A stretch of 31,483 nucleotides of DNA from Negativicutes bacterium (GTDB lineage: Bacteria; Bacillota_C; Negativicutes; Sporomusales_B; JARLHX01), in assembly GCA_031292035.1 (NCBI GenBank), contig JARLHX010000033.1, positions 1-31,483 on the forward strand. The letters run 5' to 3'. Positions 30,407-31,483 of this stretch are shown piece after piece. The notes under the pieces are model-generated. The model did not search any database. It was not told the origin of the DNA and saw only the letters and a program-made list of their open reading frames with translations. The position numbers and the translations under genes were made by a program. Numbering within the stretch: the first letter of the stretch is position 1; every line of letters starts with the position of its first letter.

Positions 30407-30556
30407 GTAGAACAGGCCAGTGCACAATCATCAAGCCAAGTAAGACGGCGAGGTCATTCGTTTCCTCGGCGGCGTCCAGGTCGCATATGTAATACATAAT
30501 ATGCAGCAACTACTGAGATAATAAATCCAATACGTTCGGCAAGCAGGTGGATGATA

Positions 30557-31132
30557 GTGGCAATTAATTTAATCCCTTTTATTTACACTGCCGTCTTTGC
30601 CGGGATTGTTGTAACGCTTGTACCCAGACAGGAAATCCGTCGGCTATCAATTTACGGGATTATTTTCGGGGGGGCTTTTGATGCTATTATTGTTGGTGCA
30701 GCAAATTTATTTGGAGAATTCAGATATATAAACTATGAGCCATTTGGCTTGATGGGAATACATTTTTTGGCTCCTGTCTCATGGACATTGTTTTTTATAA
30801 TATATTTTTATCACTTGCCTACGAAAAAAGTGTATATTTATATATATACGACCATGGGGATTTTCTATAGTATGTTATTTTGCCAAATGATTACGAAACT
30901 GGGTGTATTATCTCTAGCGCATGGAATATATGACTCGATTATTCCGTTTATACCCTGGTATATCATAGCCACCTGGGGTTATCTAAAATTAACAAAAACT
31001 GACGATAGCTTTGAGAGTGTAAACCCAATGGAACATGAGCAACGCAAATATTTCAGACCTATCTATAATCCTGTAGCAAAACCGCTTCCAGACCAGAATG
31101 AAGACGGTGGAGATAGACCACCAAAAGAATGA
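30557..31132 (+). CDS. AT-rich integral membrane protein of unknown function
   Basis: A protein of 191 residues with about five hydrophobic helices: INLIPFIYTAVFAGIVVTLV, IYGIIFGGAFDAIIVGAA, IHFLAPVSWTLFFIIYFY, a segment around YIYIYTTMGIFYSMLF, and SIIPFIPWYIIATWGYL. The last 40 residues are soluble and end in a Glu/Pro-rich tail. The layout recalls small Firmicute membrane proteins of unknown role. AGGTGG lies seven bases before GTG 30557; an ATG at 30551 overlaps that site. The AT-rich composition differs from the upstream core genes and fits a mobile or recently acquired segment between two tmRNA-tail-like repeats. Confidence 0.7.
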   Translation: MAINLIPFIYTAVFAGIVVTLVPRQEIRRLSIYGIIFGGAFDAIIVGAANLFGEFRYINYEPFGLMGIHFLAPVSWTLFFIIYFYHLPTKKVYIYIYTTMGIFYSMLFCQMITKLGVLSLAHGIYDSIIPFIPWYIIATWGYLKLTKTDDSFESVNPMEHEQRKYFRPIYNPVAKPLPDQNEDGGDRPPKE

Positions 31133-31225
31133 TGGTATATCGTCCGTAATTGCAAAAGCAGAGTTGCATAATATTTGGATTTATAAGGCTGCGGAGACCG
31201 CCTCTACCAAATTGAATACACTTAT

Positions 31226-31330
31226 TTAATTTCGCTGTTATACCCCGCCCACAACTAATCTTACCGACAGCGAAATTGGGCGGATTTGCAGGGTCACGGA
31301 TCGCCTTCACCATCCAAATCCTGAATGACT
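31226..31330 (+). repeat. Degenerate tmRNA-tail-like repeat (copy C) with interleaved inverted repeats
   Basis: From about 31250 the order AATCTTACC, ACAGCG, GGCGGA, GGGTCACGGATCGCCTT, CACCATCCAAATCC parallels copies A and B but is more eroded. Two complementary pairs interleave: AATTTCGCTGT (31226-31236) with ACAGCGAAATT (31266-31276), and CCGCCCA with TGGGCGG (about 31245 and 31276). That arrangement would form a pseudoknot in RNA. Confidence 0.4.
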
Positions 31331-31341
31331 GCATAAGACAC

Positions 31342-31383
31342 GGGGACGGTTTGTACTGCTTCAAAAAAGAGTACACTGTCCCC
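31342..31383. repeat. Inverted repeat at the end of the IS3-family element
   Basis: GGGGAC (31342-31347) with TGTACT is repeated in inverse as AGTACA with GTCCCC (31378-31383). It lies just past the transposase stop on the minus strand and may include the element terminus, or be a separate small palindromic repeat. Confidence 0.4.
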
Positions 31384-31398
31384 AACCCATAGGAGCGG

Positions 31399-31483
31399 TC
31401 AAATTGTTGCCGCCTGCTGTCTAAACGCTACCGGGGATAACCCCTGAAGGCGAAGCTGAGGCCTTTCCTCATTGTAAAAACGG
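31399..31483 (-). CDS. IS3-family transposase (OrfB), C-terminal end only
   Basis: The minus-strand frame that enters at the right edge reads RFYNEERPQLRLQGLSPVAF and then RQQAATI before a TGA at 31399-31401. This is the standard C-terminus of IS3/IS150-group DDE transposases (YNxxRxQxxLxGLSPxxYR). The remainder, including the DDE catalytic residues, lies beyond the window. It marks the window edge as a mobile-element insertion. Confidence 0.75.
   Translation of the reverse strand, partial: RFYNEERPQLRLQGLSPVAFRQQAATI

Overview
The window reads as chromosomal DNA of an anaerobic, endospore-forming Firmicute, most probably a member of the Negativicutes (Sporomusa/Pelosinus-like). The evidence is an alpha/beta-type small acid-soluble spore protein, a superoxide reductase, a TRAP transporter, consistent AGGAGG ribosome binding sites and many intrinsic terminators. 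The genus is an inference; no rRNA or complete tRNA lies in the window. Most of it is moderately GC-rich core or metabolic sequence. Two stretches are clearly more AT-rich: about 14.3-18.0 kb and about 30.5-31.2 kb.

Layout. Bases 1-5940 (minus strand): partial aminotransferase, asnS, a flavin-binding PNPOx-like protein, a spore SASP, aspartokinase lysC (with a probable internal start for a regulatory subunit), superoxide reductase and a small membrane protein. Bases 6283-7145 (plus): two unrecognised small genes, one Cys-rich and one His/Met-rich. Bases 7238-11317 (plus): an RluA-type pseudouridine synthase, class II fructose-bisphosphate aldolase with a tandem repeat at its promoter, a decayed GGDEF fragment and a chemoreceptor. 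Bases 11655-14196 (plus): a DXD glycosyltransferase, a TetR-type regulator and an orphan MotB-like protein. Matching GGTACC-type operators precede the last two.

Bases 14552-17927 (minus) hold the most unusual object. It is an AT-rich three-gene transcription unit with its own promoter: a protein of eight in-register 22-residue repeats, a MoxR-like AAA+ ATPase, and a protein joining an HExxH metallopeptidase-like domain to a VWA/MIDAS domain. It is bordered by a truncated terminator and a degenerate tmRNA-tail repeat on one side and a TetR-like relic on the other, and looks horizontally acquired.

Bases 18291-20391 (plus): asparagine synthetase asnB and a 41-residue protein. Bases 20448-26868 (minus): a TRAP transporter (dctP, dctM, dctQ) with a ROK regulator upstream, an EamA exporter and an exported acetolactate decarboxylase. 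Bases 27093-29182 (plus): OsmC protein, a decayed chemoreceptor fragment and two exported proteins of unknown function. Bases 29249-29933: a divergent pair (short helical protein and XRE regulator) with two TTCTA-N3-TAGAA palindromes. From about 29990 to the end there is a scarred region: GC-rich structured sequence, two more tmRNA-3'-end-like repeats, an AT-rich membrane protein gene and the C-terminus of an IS3-family transposase cut by the window edge.

Functional links. AsnS and AsnB, LysC and the aminotransferase all touch aspartate/asparagine metabolism but are not one operon. ROK plus TRAP form a probable regulated uptake unit. TetR plus MotB and XRE plus its divergent partner form two small regulons readable from their operators. 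The MoxR/VWA/repeat unit is the best candidate for an undescribed multi-gene system.
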